A stretch of 39,083 bases of DNA, from contig CABUQI010000002.1 in the NCBI GenBank assembly GCA_902493545.1, positions 1 through 39,083 of the forward strand. Direction: 5' to 3'. Origin of the DNA: an uncultured Collinsella sp. Its GTDB lineage: Bacteria; Actinomycetota; Coriobacteriia; Coriobacteriales; Coriobacteriaceae. A program made the translations under genes and the position numbers. Each line of letters begins with the position of its first letter. The first letter of the stretch is position 1. The notes under the pieces are model-generated. The model worked only from the letters and a program-made list of their open reading frames with translations. It made no database searches and had not been told where the DNA came from. Positions 14,934 through 25,016 of this stretch are shown one piece after another.

Positions 14934-16088
14934 TTAGAAGCTGCCGCGCTTGAGGAAGTCGGGAAGCTCAAACTGATCGTTGCCAAAGTTGGGCAGCTCG
15001 GTACCACCGACGTTGCGAGTCGGGGCAGCCTGAGCGGGGCTGGCAGCCGGAGCAGTGCGCTGCGGCTCAGCAGAAGCAGCAGCCTTGCTCTGGGACTGCT
15101 GGGCAGCGAAGAGCTCGTCCTGACGGTTGACGTTGGAGTCGGAGAAGCCCGTAGCGATAACGGTGATGCGCACCTGGTCGCCCAGGGACTCGTCAACAAC
15201 GGTACCGAAGATGATGTTGGCCTCGGGGTCGACAGCATTGGCGACAACGTCGGCGGCGTCGCTGATCTCCTGGATGCCCAGGTCCTTGGAGCCGGCGATG
15301 GAAAGCAGGACGCGCGTGGCGCCATCGATGGAGCTCTCGAGCAGCGGACTGGAGATAGCCTGCTGGGCAGCGTCGACGGCACGGGTGTCCCCAGAAGCGG
15401 TACCGATACCCATCATGGCGGTACCGGCCTGCTTCATGATGGTCTTAACATCGGCGAAGTCCAGGTTGATGATACCCGGGACGGTGATGAGGTCGGTGAT
15501 GCCCTGGGTGCCCTGAGAAAGGACGCCATCGGCAATTGCGAAGGCCTCGAGCATCGTGGTCTTCTTCTCGGCGATGTCGAGCAGCTTGTCGTTAGGGATA
15601 ACGATCATGGTGTCAACGCAATCGGAGAGGGTCTTGATGCCCTCCTCGGCGCTCTTCTTGCGCTTGCGACCCTCGAAGGTAAAGGGCTTGGTCACGACGG
15701 CGACGGTCAGCGCGCCGACCTCGTTCATCGCGATATCGGCAACGATGGGAGCGGCGCCGGTACCGGTACCACCACCCTCGCCGCAGGTGATGAACACCAT
15801 GTCGGCGCCAGCGAGCGCCTCGGCGATATCGTCGCGGGACTCATCGGCAGCCTTGCGGCCAACCTCGGGGTTGGCGCCGGCGCCCAGGCCGCGGGTAAGG
15901 TCGGTGCCGATGTGCACCTTGATATCGGCATCAGAGATCGCGAGCGCCTGAGCATCGGTGTTGATGGCAACAAACTCGACGCCGCGGATGCCCTCTTCGA
16001 TCATTCGATTGACCGCGTTGGTACCGCCGCCGCCGACGCCGACCACCTTAATGACGGCAAGGTAGTTGTTGATCTCTGTCTCGTGCAT
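14934..16088 (-). CDS. ftsZ: Cell-division GTPase FtsZ
   Basis: 384 residues. Tubulin-type GTPase with the signature loop GGGTGTG (105-111), T7 synergy loop NLDFADV (208-214), a disordered Gln/Ala/Pro linker (about 320-365) and the conserved C-terminal peptide LPDFLKRGSF, which binds SepF and other tethers. The ATG at 16088 follows GGAGG; a start ten codons upstream lacks a ribosome site. The gene is preceded by a 199-bp AT-rich gap and followed by its own terminator, so it can be expressed apart from the dcw transcript. Confidence 0.97.
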   Translation of the reverse strand: MHETEINNYLAVIKVVGVGGGGTNAVNRMIEEGIRGVEFVAINTDAQALAISDADIKVHIGTDLTRGLGAGANPEVGRKAADESRDDIAEALAGADMVFITCGEGGGTGTGAAPIVADIAMNEVGALTVAVVTKPFTFEGRKRKKSAEEGIKTLSDCVDTMIVIPNDKLLDIAEKKTTMLEAFAIADGVLSQGTQGITDLITVPGIINLDFADVKTIMKQAGTAMMGIGTASGDTRAVDAAQQAISSPLLESSIDGATRVLLSIAGSKDLGIQEISDAADVVANAVDPEANIIFGTVVDESLGDQVRITVIATGFSDSNVNRQDELFAAQQSQSKAAASAEPQRTAPAASPAQAAPTRNVGGTELPNFGNDQFELPDFLKRGSF

Positions 16089-16119
16089 GTCGGTCCTCCG
16101 AACAAAGGTTATAGCCATA

Positions 16120-16287
16120 GCATGGGTTGACCCCTGCGCACATTAACCTTCAGGTTGAAAGTAAATGCAAAGGTAAACCGTATTATGTTTGCACATTATG
16201 AGTGTTTCAGTCAAATAATTGACCGTGAAAACCAAACAAACCAGATAAACGGCGTGGTATGGCCCCTCAACAAAGCCGTTTAGGATG
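16120..16287 (-). promoter_or_regulatory. AT-rich leader, probable ftsZ promoter region
   Basis: The 199-bp gap between ftsQ and ftsZ is much richer in A and T than its surroundings. A TTGACT box lies at 16209-16214 (complement) with CATAAT-like boxes at 16182-16187 and 16195-16200. Neither gives an ideal 17-bp spacing, so the exact promoter is unresolved. Confidence 0.35.
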
Positions 16288-17553
16288 CTAGGCGGTCGGT
16301 GCGTTCCTAAACGTGTAGCTGCCCGGAGAGCGCACATTGATATAGGTTACGCCCTCTACCTGCGAAAGCAGCTTGGTCACGATACGTTCTTTCTTGGCGA
16401 TATCGTCCGAATCGCCCAGCGACACCTCGACGCCGTTGTCGAGATTTGCCGAGATAGCCTCAACGGAAGGCGTGGAAATATCCTTCACTTGGCCCAAGAA
16501 CTCGCTCGAAAAGCCGCGTGCGTAATCCAGGCCGGCCTTGACGGCCTTGGAGCTCACCGCCCGACCCGAAACCGGTGCGACATCGGCCGAGACATCAGTC
16601 AACGGCACGGCGCCGTAGTGCTTGGCAAGCGCCAGGGCCGCATCGATGCCGGTCAGGGTGTTGGCACCCTCCCCCGATGTAATGACGTTCCCCTGGTCGT
16701 CCACCTCGACAGACGTCGACAGCGGAGCGATCCAGGTGTCATCGTCTCCGATAGCCCAGGCAAGGTCGTCGGAGCTGATATACGCAATGGCGATAACTTT
16801 ACGCTCCGTCGGCGTGATGATAAGCGTATGGGGAAACTGGCGCTGGACATCCACACCCGAGACCCACGGGTTTTGCTTGAGGCCCTCGGTAATCTGATCG
16901 GGATCCACGTTAAAGAGCGACGTGTTCTCGGGAAGACTGATGAGCTGCATGGCGTCGTGCTTGGTCACATGCTCGCTGCCATGAATCTGAATATCGGTGG
17001 CGGCGAACAAGCCGGAGTTGATGACGACGATGGCAACAATGGCAAGTACGGCCAAGGCTGCCAGGATGCCGCCCGCGATTTTGCCCTTACCTTTAATGGC
17101 AGAAGCGACGTCGGTCGTCTTGCTTGCCATGGCACCAAGCGATGACAGAGGATTGATGCCCTTTTTTGCCGAAGACGCCTTGGCAGCGGGCACCGATGTC
17201 AGTGAACGCGGCTTAGCGCCAGCCAACGTACGGCCGGCATGCGGCGCACGAGCTCCCAGCGAAGGTCTGGGCGTCGCCATGGGTCGGGAGGTCTTGGTGC
17301 CCATCGCCGGCTTGGGCGTCACTGAAGGACGCGGAGCCGGACGACTCGTCTTTTTAGAAGCGGGGCGTCCTCCCAGCTGCGAGCCGACGACCGGGCGCTT
17401 GGCAGGACGAACGGGCCCAACAGACTTGGAGGGCATGGCGGGCTTATGTTGAGGCTGGGCAGGTGCGCCGGAACGCCCTCCGGCGCGGCGGAAGGTTGGT
17501 TTCGATGCTCTAGAAGCCGAGGAATTTAACTTCCGGTCTGAGCTCGATGCCAT
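16288..17553 (-). CDS. ftsQ: Divisome protein FtsQ/DivIB with long basic N-terminal arm
   Basis: 421 residues, longer than usual (E. coli FtsQ is 276). Residues 1-155 form a cytoplasmic Lys/Arg/Pro/Ala/Ser-rich disordered arm. One membrane helix lies at about 160-182, then a POTRA domain (about 186-256, starting TDIQIHGSEHV) and the beta domain. FtsQ joins FtsL/FtsB-type partners to the septal synthase FtsW-FtsI. The start at 17553 lies 44 bp inside the end of murB, with a short-spaced GAGG. The next Met (residue 40) would cut the arm, so the full form is preferred. Confidence 0.9.
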   Translation of the reverse strand: MASSSDRKLNSSASRASKPTFRRAGGRSGAPAQPQHKPAMPSKSVGPVRPAKRPVVGSQLGGRPASKKTSRPAPRPSVTPKPAMGTKTSRPMATPRPSLGARAPHAGRTLAGAKPRSLTSVPAAKASSAKKGINPLSSLGAMASKTTDVASAIKGKGKIAGGILAALAVLAIVAIVVINSGLFAATDIQIHGSEHVTKHDAMQLISLPENTSLFNVDPDQITEGLKQNPWVSGVDVQRQFPHTLIITPTERKVIAIAYISSDDLAWAIGDDDTWIAPLSTSVEVDDQGNVITSGEGANTLTGIDAALALAKHYGAVPLTDVSADVAPVSGRAVSSKAVKAGLDYARGFSSEFLGQVKDISTPSVEAISANLDNGVEVSLGDSDDIAKKERIVTKLLSQVEGVTYINVRSPGSYTFRNAPTA

Positions 17554-18421
17554 ACGCCTCCCTCACCTTTCCGTGCACATGCCTGATAACCGCGGCCACG
17601 TCATCGGCCGAGGCGGTTCCGTTATTAACGATAAAATTAGCGTGTACGGGCGAAACTTCCGCACCGCCAACCGAAAAACCCTTTAATCCACAATCCTCAA
17701 TCAACTTGCCCACGCTTGCGTCGGGCGGGTTGCGAAAGACCGATCCGCAGGATGCACGGCCCATGGGCTGCGTGCGCTTGCGGCGCGTCAGGTACCGCTC
17801 CATGCGTTCGCGAATGTCAACCTTGGGCGCGGCCTTAAGCTTAAGCACGCACTCGAGAATGATCTCGTTACGCGGCAGGCTGCACTCGCGATACCCCCAA
17901 GCGATCTCGGATCCTGCATAGTGCTTAATACCGGACGCCGGATCAAACGTGACCACGTCCTCGATAAGGGAGCCGATCCACTCGGTCCGCGTACCTGCGT
18001 TCATGGACACGGCGCCGCCGACCGAACCGGGAATACCGACCGCGAACTCAAGGCCCGAAAGCCCGCGCGACAAAGCGTCGTTGACCAAACGCGCGAACAT
18101 CACGCCCGCACCAACAGTCAGCGTGCAGCCGTCCTCGGCAACAACCGTGCGCTGAAACTCACGTCCCAGCGAAATAACGGCGCCGCGATAACCGGCATCG
18201 GCAACCAACAGGTTGGACCCCTTGCCGATAATCACCCACGGCACCTGCTCGCGGTCAAGCACCGCCACGGCGCGACGCAGGGCATGGTAGCTATGGCACG
18301 TCACAAAGAGGTCGGCCTTGCCGCCGATACGATAGCTTGTATGGCGTGCAAGACGTTCGTCCTCGACCACGTCCGTGTCGATCATGCCCGAAAGCGCCAT
18401 GACGGCGTTAAACAGACCCAT
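17510..18421 (-). CDS. murB: UDP-N-acetylenolpyruvoylglucosamine reductase MurB
   Basis: 303-residue FAD enzyme that reduces enolpyruvyl-UDP-GlcNAc to UDP-MurNAc. The FAD-binding GKGSNLLVAD (about 65-74), GLEFAVGIPGSVGGAVSMNAG (about 125), catalytic Ser in SCGSVFRNP and Glu in RPEVKFLG are present, with Arg in WGYRE. It lacks the Tyr loop of E. coli, so it is a type II MurB. It starts 5 bp after the murC stop without a clear ribosome site, suggesting coupling, and overlaps ftsQ at its 3' end. Confidence 0.95.
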   Translation of the reverse strand: MGLFNAVMALSGMIDTDVVEDERLARHTSYRIGGKADLFVTCHSYHALRRAVAVLDREQVPWVIIGKGSNLLVADAGYRGAVISLGREFQRTVVAEDGCTLTVGAGVMFARLVNDALSRGLSGLEFAVGIPGSVGGAVSMNAGTRTEWIGSLIEDVVTFDPASGIKHYAGSEIAWGYRECSLPRNEIILECVLKLKAAPKVDIRERMERYLTRRKRTQPMGRASCGSVFRNPPDASVGKLIEDCGLKGFSVGGAEVSPVHANFIVNNGTASADDVAAVIRHVHGKVREAYGIELRPEVKFLGF

Positions 18422-18426
18422 AGGGT

Positions 18427-19845
18427 TTAAGCGTCTTTCTTGGCAGTCAGATACTCGATGAACTCGGGGCCGACGGTCGTAACGTCGCCGGCACCCATGG
18501 TGAGCAGCAGGTCGCCCTCGCCCAAGAGTTTCTCAAGCTCCTGGTTGAGCTCAAGACGGCTGGAGCAGTACACGACCTCCTTGCCGGGGTGCTTGGCGCG
18601 AACGGTATCTGCGAGCATCTTGGAGGTAACGCCCGGAATCGGCATCTCGCCGGCGGAGAACACATCGATCAGCAGCAGCTTATCGGCGTTGGCAAAGGCA
18701 TCGGCAAAGTCATCGCACAGAGCCTGCAGGCGCGAATAGCGGTGCGGTTGGAACACGACGTCGACATGTTTGTAGCCCAGCGAAGAGGCAGCAGCGAGCG
18801 TCGCCTTGATCTCGGTGGGATGATGGCCGTAATCGTCAACCACCGTGATGCCGTCGATATCGCCCACGTGGGTAAAGCGACGGCGGACACCCTCAAAACT
18901 CGAAAGCGCCTTAGCGGCGGCGTCGATATCGAGACCCAGGACATGGGCGACGGTCAAGACGGCCGTGGCGTTGAGCATGTTGTGACGACCGGGGTTGCTC
19001 TTAATCTCGACAGCGTGCTCGGTGCCGTCCTCAAAGCGAACGATAAAGTCGCTCTGGATGCCCTTGACATCCGGATGTACGCAGACGATGTCGTTGTTCT
19101 CGGCAAAGCCATAGGAAAGCACATGACGGCCCGTCGACTTGGCGAGCTCGACCAGATGCGGGTCCTCGCCACAAACGATGACGGTACCGCTCTCTCCAAC
19201 CAGGCCCATAAACTTGGCAAAGGTGGCCTCGATCTCCTCGATGCCCGAGTAATGATCGAGATGGTCGGCCTCGACGTTGGTCACGATGACCACGTTGGGG
19301 TTCAGGAACAGGAACGAGCTGTCGGACTCGTCGGCCTCGGCGACAAAATAGTCGCCCGAGCCGTTCTTGCCGTTGGTGTCGTAGCCCTCGACAATGCCAC
19401 CGATCAGGAAGCTGGGGTCCAGACCCATGCGGTCGAGCATGGTGGCGCACATCGAAGAGGTCGTGGTCTTGCCGTGAGTACCGGCGACGGCGACGGTGGT
19501 GTAGCCGTGGCCCAGGGCCGAAAGCATCTTGGCACGGGGCCACACGGGAATATCGAGCTCGCGGGCACGCACGAGCTCGGGGTTGGACTCGGGAATAGCG
19601 GTGGAGACCACAACCACGTCGGGCTTGACCTCGTCGATCGTCGCAGCCTCGTGGCCCACATGGACCTTCACGCCGGCGCGGGCAAGCTGGCGAATATAGC
19701 GCGACGTCTTAAGGTCGGAACCGGTAACGGTATAACCGCGCTCGTGCAGGACGAGAGCGATACCGCTCATGCCGGCGCCGCCGATACCGATAAAGTGGGC
19801 GCTCTTGAACTCGGGCGCGGAGGTTGCAGTCTGGGAATCAGCCAT
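18427..19845 (-). CDS. murC: UDP-N-acetylmuramate--L-alanine ligase MurC
   Basis: 472-residue cytoplasmic Mur ligase adding L-Ala to UDP-MurNAc. The N-terminal UDP-binding GIGGAGMSGIA (about 21-31), ATP P-loop AGTHGKTTTSS (about 118), EADESDSSFL, the central NPGRHNMLNA and C-terminal DDYGHHPTEI are all present. The start ATG at 19845 fits the family; an in-frame GTG nine codons upstream (19872) is possible but sits before the AAGGAG. The murG stop is about 97 bp upstream. Confidence 0.96.
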   Translation of the reverse strand: MADSQTATSAPEFKSAHFIGIGGAGMSGIALVLHERGYTVTGSDLKTSRYIRQLARAGVKVHVGHEAATIDEVKPDVVVVSTAIPESNPELVRARELDIPVWPRAKMLSALGHGYTTVAVAGTHGKTTTSSMCATMLDRMGLDPSFLIGGIVEGYDTNGKNGSGDYFVAEADESDSSFLFLNPNVVIVTNVEADHLDHYSGIEEIEATFAKFMGLVGESGTVIVCGEDPHLVELAKSTGRHVLSYGFAENNDIVCVHPDVKGIQSDFIVRFEDGTEHAVEIKSNPGRHNMLNATAVLTVAHVLGLDIDAAAKALSSFEGVRRRFTHVGDIDGITVVDDYGHHPTEIKATLAAASSLGYKHVDVVFQPHRYSRLQALCDDFADAFANADKLLLIDVFSAGEMPIPGVTSKMLADTVRAKHPGKEVVYCSSRLELNQELEKLLGEGDLLLTMGAGDVTTVGPEFIEYLTAKKDA

Positions 19846-19942
19846 GTGCTCGTGTACTCCTTGCGTAAACACTGCCTGTAACCCGTTAACTGTACCGCAC
19901 CTACCGCATCCGCGCGAGGGCGACCGGCGATATCCCGTCTAA

Positions 19943-21058
19943 CTAACGCAATCCCTCTACCGCATCGGCCAAAAGTGCGGCGGCACGGTCCTGGGCCAAG
20001 CCACGCGCCGCCTGACGCATGGCATCACGCGCTGCAGCGTCATCGATCAGGTGCAGCAGCTCGTCGGCAAAGGCGGGAGCATCGATATCGGCATCGGCGC
20101 ATAGCACGCCGGCACCGGCATCGACCAGGTAACGCGCATTCGTGGTCTGGTGGTCGGCCGTAGCGTGCGGATACGGCACGAGTACCGAGGGCACGGCAAG
20201 CGCGGCGATCTCGGCCACGCTCGAGGCACCGGAACGCGAGAGCACCAGATCGGCCGCAGCCAGCATATCGCCCATGTTGTCGATGTAGGGCTGGACACGG
20301 TAGTGCTTCGCCTCCTCGGGCGTCAGCGCCAAAGCGCGCTCGGTCTCCTCAAACCCGTCGGCACCCGTCGAATGCAAAATGTAGAGATTCTCGCGGGTCA
20401 GCAGCTCACTCTTGAGCGAGGCAACGCGCTCGTTGAGATGCTGAGCACCGAGCGAACCACCAAAGACGAGCAGAAGCGTCGCGTCCTCGGGCACACCGAG
20501 CGTCTTGCGACCGCGGGCGCGATCGCCCTCGATCACCGAACGACGCACGGGATTGCCCGTCATGAGCACATGGTCGGGGTCGCCCTCGCGCTCAAAGACC
20601 GCGCGGGCCGCAGGTACCGAAATGCACACGCGGGCGGCATGTGAGTTCATCATCTTGTTGGCCAGACCCGGAACAGAGTTCTGCTCGTGCAGCAGATACG
20701 GAACGCCGGCGCCCTTGCACCAACCCAGCAGCGGGACCTCAACGTAAGCACCAAAGCCGATAGCGGCATCGGGCTTACCGACCTTCGAGAAGTGACGGGC
20801 AAGCGCACGCTTCGCCTTGTTGACGCGCCACAGCGAGGTCAGCGCCGTCCAGGGACGGGAACGATCGAAGCCCGTGACCGTGATGGGCACAAAATCGAAT
20901 CCGGCCTCGGGAACCAGACGGCCCTCGAGCTTGCGCGATTGGCCCACGAACACAACGTGATGACCGCGGTCACGCAGCTCCTCGGCCAAGGCGAGCGCGG
21001 GGTTGATATGTCCTGCCGTGCCGCCAGCTGCAATAGCAACGGTCATCTTATCGGTCAT
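19943..21058 (-). CDS. murG: Lipid II synthase glycosyltransferase MurG
   Basis: 371-residue GT28 enzyme that adds GlcNAc to lipid I at the inner membrane face. N-terminal GGTAGHINPALA (actinobacterial form of the glycine motif), LLHEQNSVPG, and C-terminal GGSLGAQ, SRSGASSVAE and PHATADHQTTNA are visible. The ATG at 21058 has GAAGGGAT upstream and overlaps the ftsW end by 11 bp. Confidence 0.96.
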   Translation of the reverse strand: MTDKMTVAIAAGGTAGHINPALALAEELRDRGHHVVFVGQSRKLEGRLVPEAGFDFVPITVTGFDRSRPWTALTSLWRVNKAKRALARHFSKVGKPDAAIGFGAYVEVPLLGWCKGAGVPYLLHEQNSVPGLANKMMNSHAARVCISVPAARAVFEREGDPDHVLMTGNPVRRSVIEGDRARGRKTLGVPEDATLLLVFGGSLGAQHLNERVASLKSELLTRENLYILHSTGADGFEETERALALTPEEAKHYRVQPYIDNMGDMLAAADLVLSRSGASSVAEIAALAVPSVLVPYPHATADHQTTNARYLVDAGAGVLCADADIDAPAFADELLHLIDDAAARDAMRQAARGLAQDRAAALLADAVEGLR

Positions 21059-22574
21059 GGTAATCCCTTCGTACACGCGGCCCCTGGTCATCGGTGCGCA
21101 AACGCTCCGACGGGTCCGAATTCAAATCGATTCGATTATATCCGCCGCCCGCATTGCGAGGAGTGGGGCGCTGCGGACGACCTTGCGGCGCCGTTCGCTG
21201 ACGCGGACGGGCTGCCGGCTCGGTCGCAGAGCCATCCAGGACGGTAAAGCCGTTACGCGAAGATCGCTCGCCGCGCACGTGGGGCACGCCGGCGGTACTC
21301 TCATCCATAACGGCAAAGCTCTCGCGGCGACGGTCGTACTCATCGCGACGGGCGCTCTCATACGAAACGCGCAGGATCAGACCGGCGAGCATAAGCGACA
21401 CGATAATCGAGGAGCCGCCGTAGCTAATAAACGGCAGCGGCTTGCCCGTCATGGGAAACACATTGAGAATGCCCAGCGCGTTGATCAAAAACTGCACCGC
21501 AAGGATGACCGCGGAACCCGATGCCATAAGTGCTCCGCGACGGTCGGTCGCCTGCTCGGCAATGCGAAACGCCGAGTAGATCAGCATCGCAAACACCAAG
21601 AAGAACAGCACGGTTCCGATAAAGCCAACTTCCTCGCCGATGATAGCCAAGATGTAGTCGTTATGCGCCTCGGGCAAATACGAGTACTTCATGGTGGAGT
21701 TGCCGATGCCACGACCGAACAGGCCGCCCGAGGCAAACGCCATGATGGCAAGCGTGGCCTGATAGCCGTCGCCATATTCGTCTGCCCAAGGATTCCAAGC
21801 AACCTCGACACGCGTCATACGATACGGCTCGGCGATAAGGGCGATCGCAATGACGGCGATGCCGGCAACGACCGTCCAAACGATATATTTGGGGTCCAAT
21901 CCCGCAAACAACGCCATGCACATGAGGGTCAACAAGATGATCAGAACGGTGCCAAAATCGGGCTGAACAAAGATCAGAAAGAGCGAAATGCCCAGGTAGA
22001 CGCCCATCTTGCGAAGAAACTCGTTGATGTTGCCGCCGGGCGAAAAGATGCGGTCGAGCATGATGGCCGAATACGCGATGGCGAACGGCTTTAAAAACTC
22101 AGACGGCTGGAACTGAATACCGGCGATGTTGAGCCAGCGCGTGGCGCCACGACTGCCGCTACCCATAAAGAACACCAGAACCAGTAGCCCTATCATGCCC
22201 ATGAGGAAGATCCTGAGCACGTCTTCCCCAAACCAACTGTCCGGCAAGATGCGCACGATGGCAACCATAGCCAGCACGCCAACTCCGGCAAACGCGGCTT
22301 GTCGAAACAGGAAAAACGTCGCCGAACCATTCTCGTGCAGTGCCTCGACCGAAGATGCCGAGTACACCATCAGCAAGCCAAAGCAAACCAAGCTAAACAG
22401 GCAAGCCATAAATATCAAACGGGGGCGCATGATGCGGGCGGGGACGCCGGCAATATAGCGCTCACTGAACGTCTGCCCGCCGCGTCCGGAACGCGGCGTG
22501 CTACGCAGCGAGGAAGCACGGTCCGAGTCGGGCCTCCTCATATCACTTCGGGGGCTCTCCTCTCTCACCGGCAA
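21048..22574 (-). CDS. ftsW: SEDS peptidoglycan glycosyltransferase FtsW
   Basis: 508 residues. Ten membrane helices lie between about residues 48 and 405, with SEDS signatures GSRGATRWL, FQPSEFLKPF and the late PLPFISYGGSS. A 45-residue basic N-terminus and a 100-residue Arg/Pro-rich, disordered C-terminal arm flank the core. FtsW polymerises septal glycan with FtsI. The TTG at 22574 lies 3 bp after the murD stop; the ATG at 22541 is an alternative, and neither has an ideal ribosome site. It overlaps murG by 11 bp. Confidence 0.93.
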   Translation of the reverse strand: MPVREESPRSDMRRPDSDRASSLRSTPRSGRGGQTFSERYIAGVPARIMRPRLIFMACLFSLVCFGLLMVYSASSVEALHENGSATFFLFRQAAFAGVGVLAMVAIVRILPDSWFGEDVLRIFLMGMIGLLVLVFFMGSGSRGATRWLNIAGIQFQPSEFLKPFAIAYSAIMLDRIFSPGGNINEFLRKMGVYLGISLFLIFVQPDFGTVLIILLTLMCMALFAGLDPKYIVWTVVAGIAVIAIALIAEPYRMTRVEVAWNPWADEYGDGYQATLAIMAFASGGLFGRGIGNSTMKYSYLPEAHNDYILAIIGEEVGFIGTVLFFLVFAMLIYSAFRIAEQATDRRGALMASGSAVILAVQFLINALGILNVFPMTGKPLPFISYGGSSIIVSLMLAGLILRVSYESARRDEYDRRRESFAVMDESTAGVPHVRGERSSRNGFTVLDGSATEPAARPRQRTAPQGRPQRPTPRNAGGGYNRIDLNSDPSERLRTDDQGPRVRRDYHDR

Positions 22575-22577
22575 CCC

Positions 22578-23984
22578 CTATTCCGTTTGCGATTTCGCTG
22601 CTGCGGCAAGTTGGGCAACGTAGTCCTTAAACACGCGACCGCGCTCCTCGTAGCCCGAGAACTCGTCAAACGAAGAGCAGGCGGGCGAAAGCAGGATCAC
22701 GTCGCCGCGGCTCGAGAGTGAGCGGGCAACGTCAACGGCATCGCGCAGATCATCGGCCTGGGCGATATCCACGTCACCATCGACATCGGCCTCGTCCATA
22801 GCGGCGGTAAAGCGCTCGCGCGCATCGCCAAAGCAAACGACCGAGCGCACGTTGTCCATAACGACGCGGGCAAAATCCGCAAGCGGCGTACCCTTATCGT
22901 GACCGCCGAGCAGCAAGATCACGTCGTCATCGGGAAACGCCGTCAGAGCCTTTTCGACTGCATCGGTGTTCGTTGCCTTGGAATCGTTGACGTAGCGCAC
23001 GCCATCGATCTCGCCGCAGGGTTCCACGCGGTGTTCGAGTGGCTGGAACGATGCCAAGCCGCGGCAAACGCCCTCGGGATCGGCACCGACGGCCAGGGCA
23101 GCCGTGGCGGCACATAGGGCATTGATGACATTGTGATGGCCCGAGATCTTGAGCTCGGACGTGGCGACAAGCTGAGTCTCGACGCCCTTCAGGCGCACGA
23201 CCATCTTGCCATCGCGCACAAAGGCGGCGTCTGCACCCTCGGGCTCGTCAAAAGCGACCTTGCAGATGCGGCGACCCGGTGTGTAGATGTACTCATCGAA
23301 CTCATGGATGCCGGCATCCTCAACGTCGATAACCACGAGGTCGTCGTCGACCATATTCTCGAACAACTTGATCTTGGCAAGCGCATAGTTCTTGTGGCTC
23401 TTGTGCCAGCCCAGGTGGTCGGGCGTGATGTTGAGCAGTACCGCCACGCGAGGATGAAGCTCGGCGGTCGTAGCAATCTGATAACTCGACAGCTCGGCCA
23501 CAAACCACTCATTGTGTGCGCGGCCGTCGATCTCGTTCACCGGCGGCTCACCGATATTGCCGACGGCCACGCTGGCTTCACCGGCGGCCTTGAGCAGATA
23601 ATCGGTCAGCGACGTGGTAGTTGTCTTGCCGTTGGTGCCCGTGATGGCGATCCAATTTTGGGGAGACAGGCGATAGGCAAACTCGGGCTCGCCCATAATC
23701 TGGGCGGCATGCTCACGCCCGGCCTTAAAAAAGGCCGAGAACTCCGAGATACCCGGGCATGTCACGCACACGTCATAGGCACCCTCGACCTGCTCGGTGC
23801 CGTAGACAAACGACGCGCCCTGCGCCTCAAGCGCACGTGTGGCGTCATTGGGCTCGGAGGTACCGCCGCCATACACGGTCGTGGCGCTCACGCGTTCGGG
23901 GTGAGCCAACGCCCAACGGGCGACATCGAGACCGGATTTACCCTGCCCCAAAACAAGCAGGCTAAAGACATCAGCAAGAGGCAT
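22578..23984 (-). CDS. murD: UDP-N-acetylmuramoyl-L-alanine--D-glutamate ligase MurD
   Basis: 468-residue Mur ligase adding D-Glu. N-terminal VLGQGKSGLDVA, the ATP P-loop ITGTNGKTTTT (about 113), NITPDHLGWH, GHHNVINALCA and VNDSKATNTDA are in the expected order, and the late SPACSSFDEF closes the C-terminal domain. It starts 10 bp after the mraY stop, as part of a tightly packed run of genes. An open frame on the opposite strand spans the whole gene but is a GC-driven shadow. Confidence 0.96.
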   Translation of the reverse strand: MPLADVFSLLVLGQGKSGLDVARWALAHPERVSATTVYGGGTSEPNDATRALEAQGASFVYGTEQVEGAYDVCVTCPGISEFSAFFKAGREHAAQIMGEPEFAYRLSPQNWIAITGTNGKTTTTSLTDYLLKAAGEASVAVGNIGEPPVNEIDGRAHNEWFVAELSSYQIATTAELHPRVAVLLNITPDHLGWHKSHKNYALAKIKLFENMVDDDLVVIDVEDAGIHEFDEYIYTPGRRICKVAFDEPEGADAAFVRDGKMVVRLKGVETQLVATSELKISGHHNVINALCAATAALAVGADPEGVCRGLASFQPLEHRVEPCGEIDGVRYVNDSKATNTDAVEKALTAFPDDDVILLLGGHDKGTPLADFARVVMDNVRSVVCFGDARERFTAAMDEADVDGDVDIAQADDLRDAVDVARSLSSRGDVILLSPACSSFDEFSGYEERGRVFKDYVAQLAAAAKSQTE

Positions 23985-23993
23985 GAAAGACCA

Positions 23994-25013
23994 CTATCCC
24001 AACTGGAAGAACAGGGCGAGGCCAACGGCGCCAAAGGCCGCGGCGATAATCCAAAAACGGATAACGACCTTGGTCTCGGCCCAGCCCTTCTTTTCGAAAT
24101 GATGATGAATGGGCGCCATAAGGAAGACGCGCTTGTGCGTAAAGTGGAAATAGACAACCTGGATCATGACCGACAGAGTCTCGACGATAAACAGACCGCC
24201 GATGATGAGGGAAACGACTTCGGTGTTGGTCATGATGGAGGTGCAGGCAAAAGCGGCACCCAGGGCAAGCGAGCCGGTATCGCCCATAAAGATGCTCGCC
24301 GGGTAGCAGTTGAACCACAAAAAGCCCAGGCAGGCACCGGCGCACGCCGTGCAGAAGATGGACAGGTTCACGTCACCGTGCAAAAACGCCATGGCGGCCA
24401 TGGCGAGCATGGCGATCATGGAAGTGCCGCCGGCAAGGCCGTCCAGACCATCGGTCAGGTTCACGGCATTGGAAAGACCAGCGATCATCAGCCAGCAAAA
24501 TACAATGTAGAGCCACGGAAACGAAAGGCCGCAGATGGTGGTCGAAAGAACACCGAGGTCAATCGTCAGGCCGCCGGGAAAACGAATCTCGGGGGCGACG
24601 CCGCACCAATTGACGGCGAGCACGGTAAAGGTGACGCAGATGATGGTCAGACCGATCATCTTGGCGTGAGGCGACAGGCCGAGCGAGCGACCATGCGTGA
24701 CGGAGGTCAGATCGTCGATGAGACCCAGAACGCCGGTGGCCAGCGTTGCAAGCAGCACGAGCACAAGCTCGGTGGTGAGCTTGCCCATCAGCAGGCAGGT
24801 CAGCGAGATCGCGACAAGGATGATGACGCCGCCCATGGTGGGCGTACCCTGTTTAATCAAATGACGCTTGGGGCCGTCGGCTCGAACCTGTTGGCCGATA
24901 CCCTCGACCTTCAGCAGCTTGATCCACCACGGCATAAGCAGCAACGCAATGGCAGCAGCGATGCCAAGTCCCAAAAAGGCCTGATACGTAGGATACGAGG
25001 GATTGCCGAACAT
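23994..25013 (-). CDS. mraY: Phospho-MurNAc-pentapeptide translocase MraY
   Basis: 339-residue membrane enzyme with about ten helices, transferring phospho-MurNAc-pentapeptide to undecaprenyl phosphate to form lipid I. Catalytic and signature segments: FIDDL-type LGLIDDLTS (around residue 95), NLTDGLDGLAGG (around 185), and PIHHHFEKKGW (around 298), whose His cluster contacts the uracil side. The start lies 3 bp after the murF stop, so expression is coupled. Confidence 0.96.
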   Translation of the reverse strand: MFGNPSYPTYQAFLGLGIAAAIALLLMPWWIKLLKVEGIGQQVRADGPKRHLIKQGTPTMGGVIILVAISLTCLLMGKLTTELVLVLLATLATGVLGLIDDLTSVTHGRSLGLSPHAKMIGLTIICVTFTVLAVNWCGVAPEIRFPGGLTIDLGVLSTTICGLSFPWLYIVFCWLMIAGLSNAVNLTDGLDGLAGGTSMIAMLAMAAMAFLHGDVNLSIFCTACAGACLGFLWFNCYPASIFMGDTGSLALGAAFACTSIMTNTEVVSLIIGGLFIVETLSVMIQVVYFHFTHKRVFLMAPIHHHFEKKGWAETKVVIRFWIIAAAFGAVGLALFFQLG

Positions 25014-25016
25014 GGG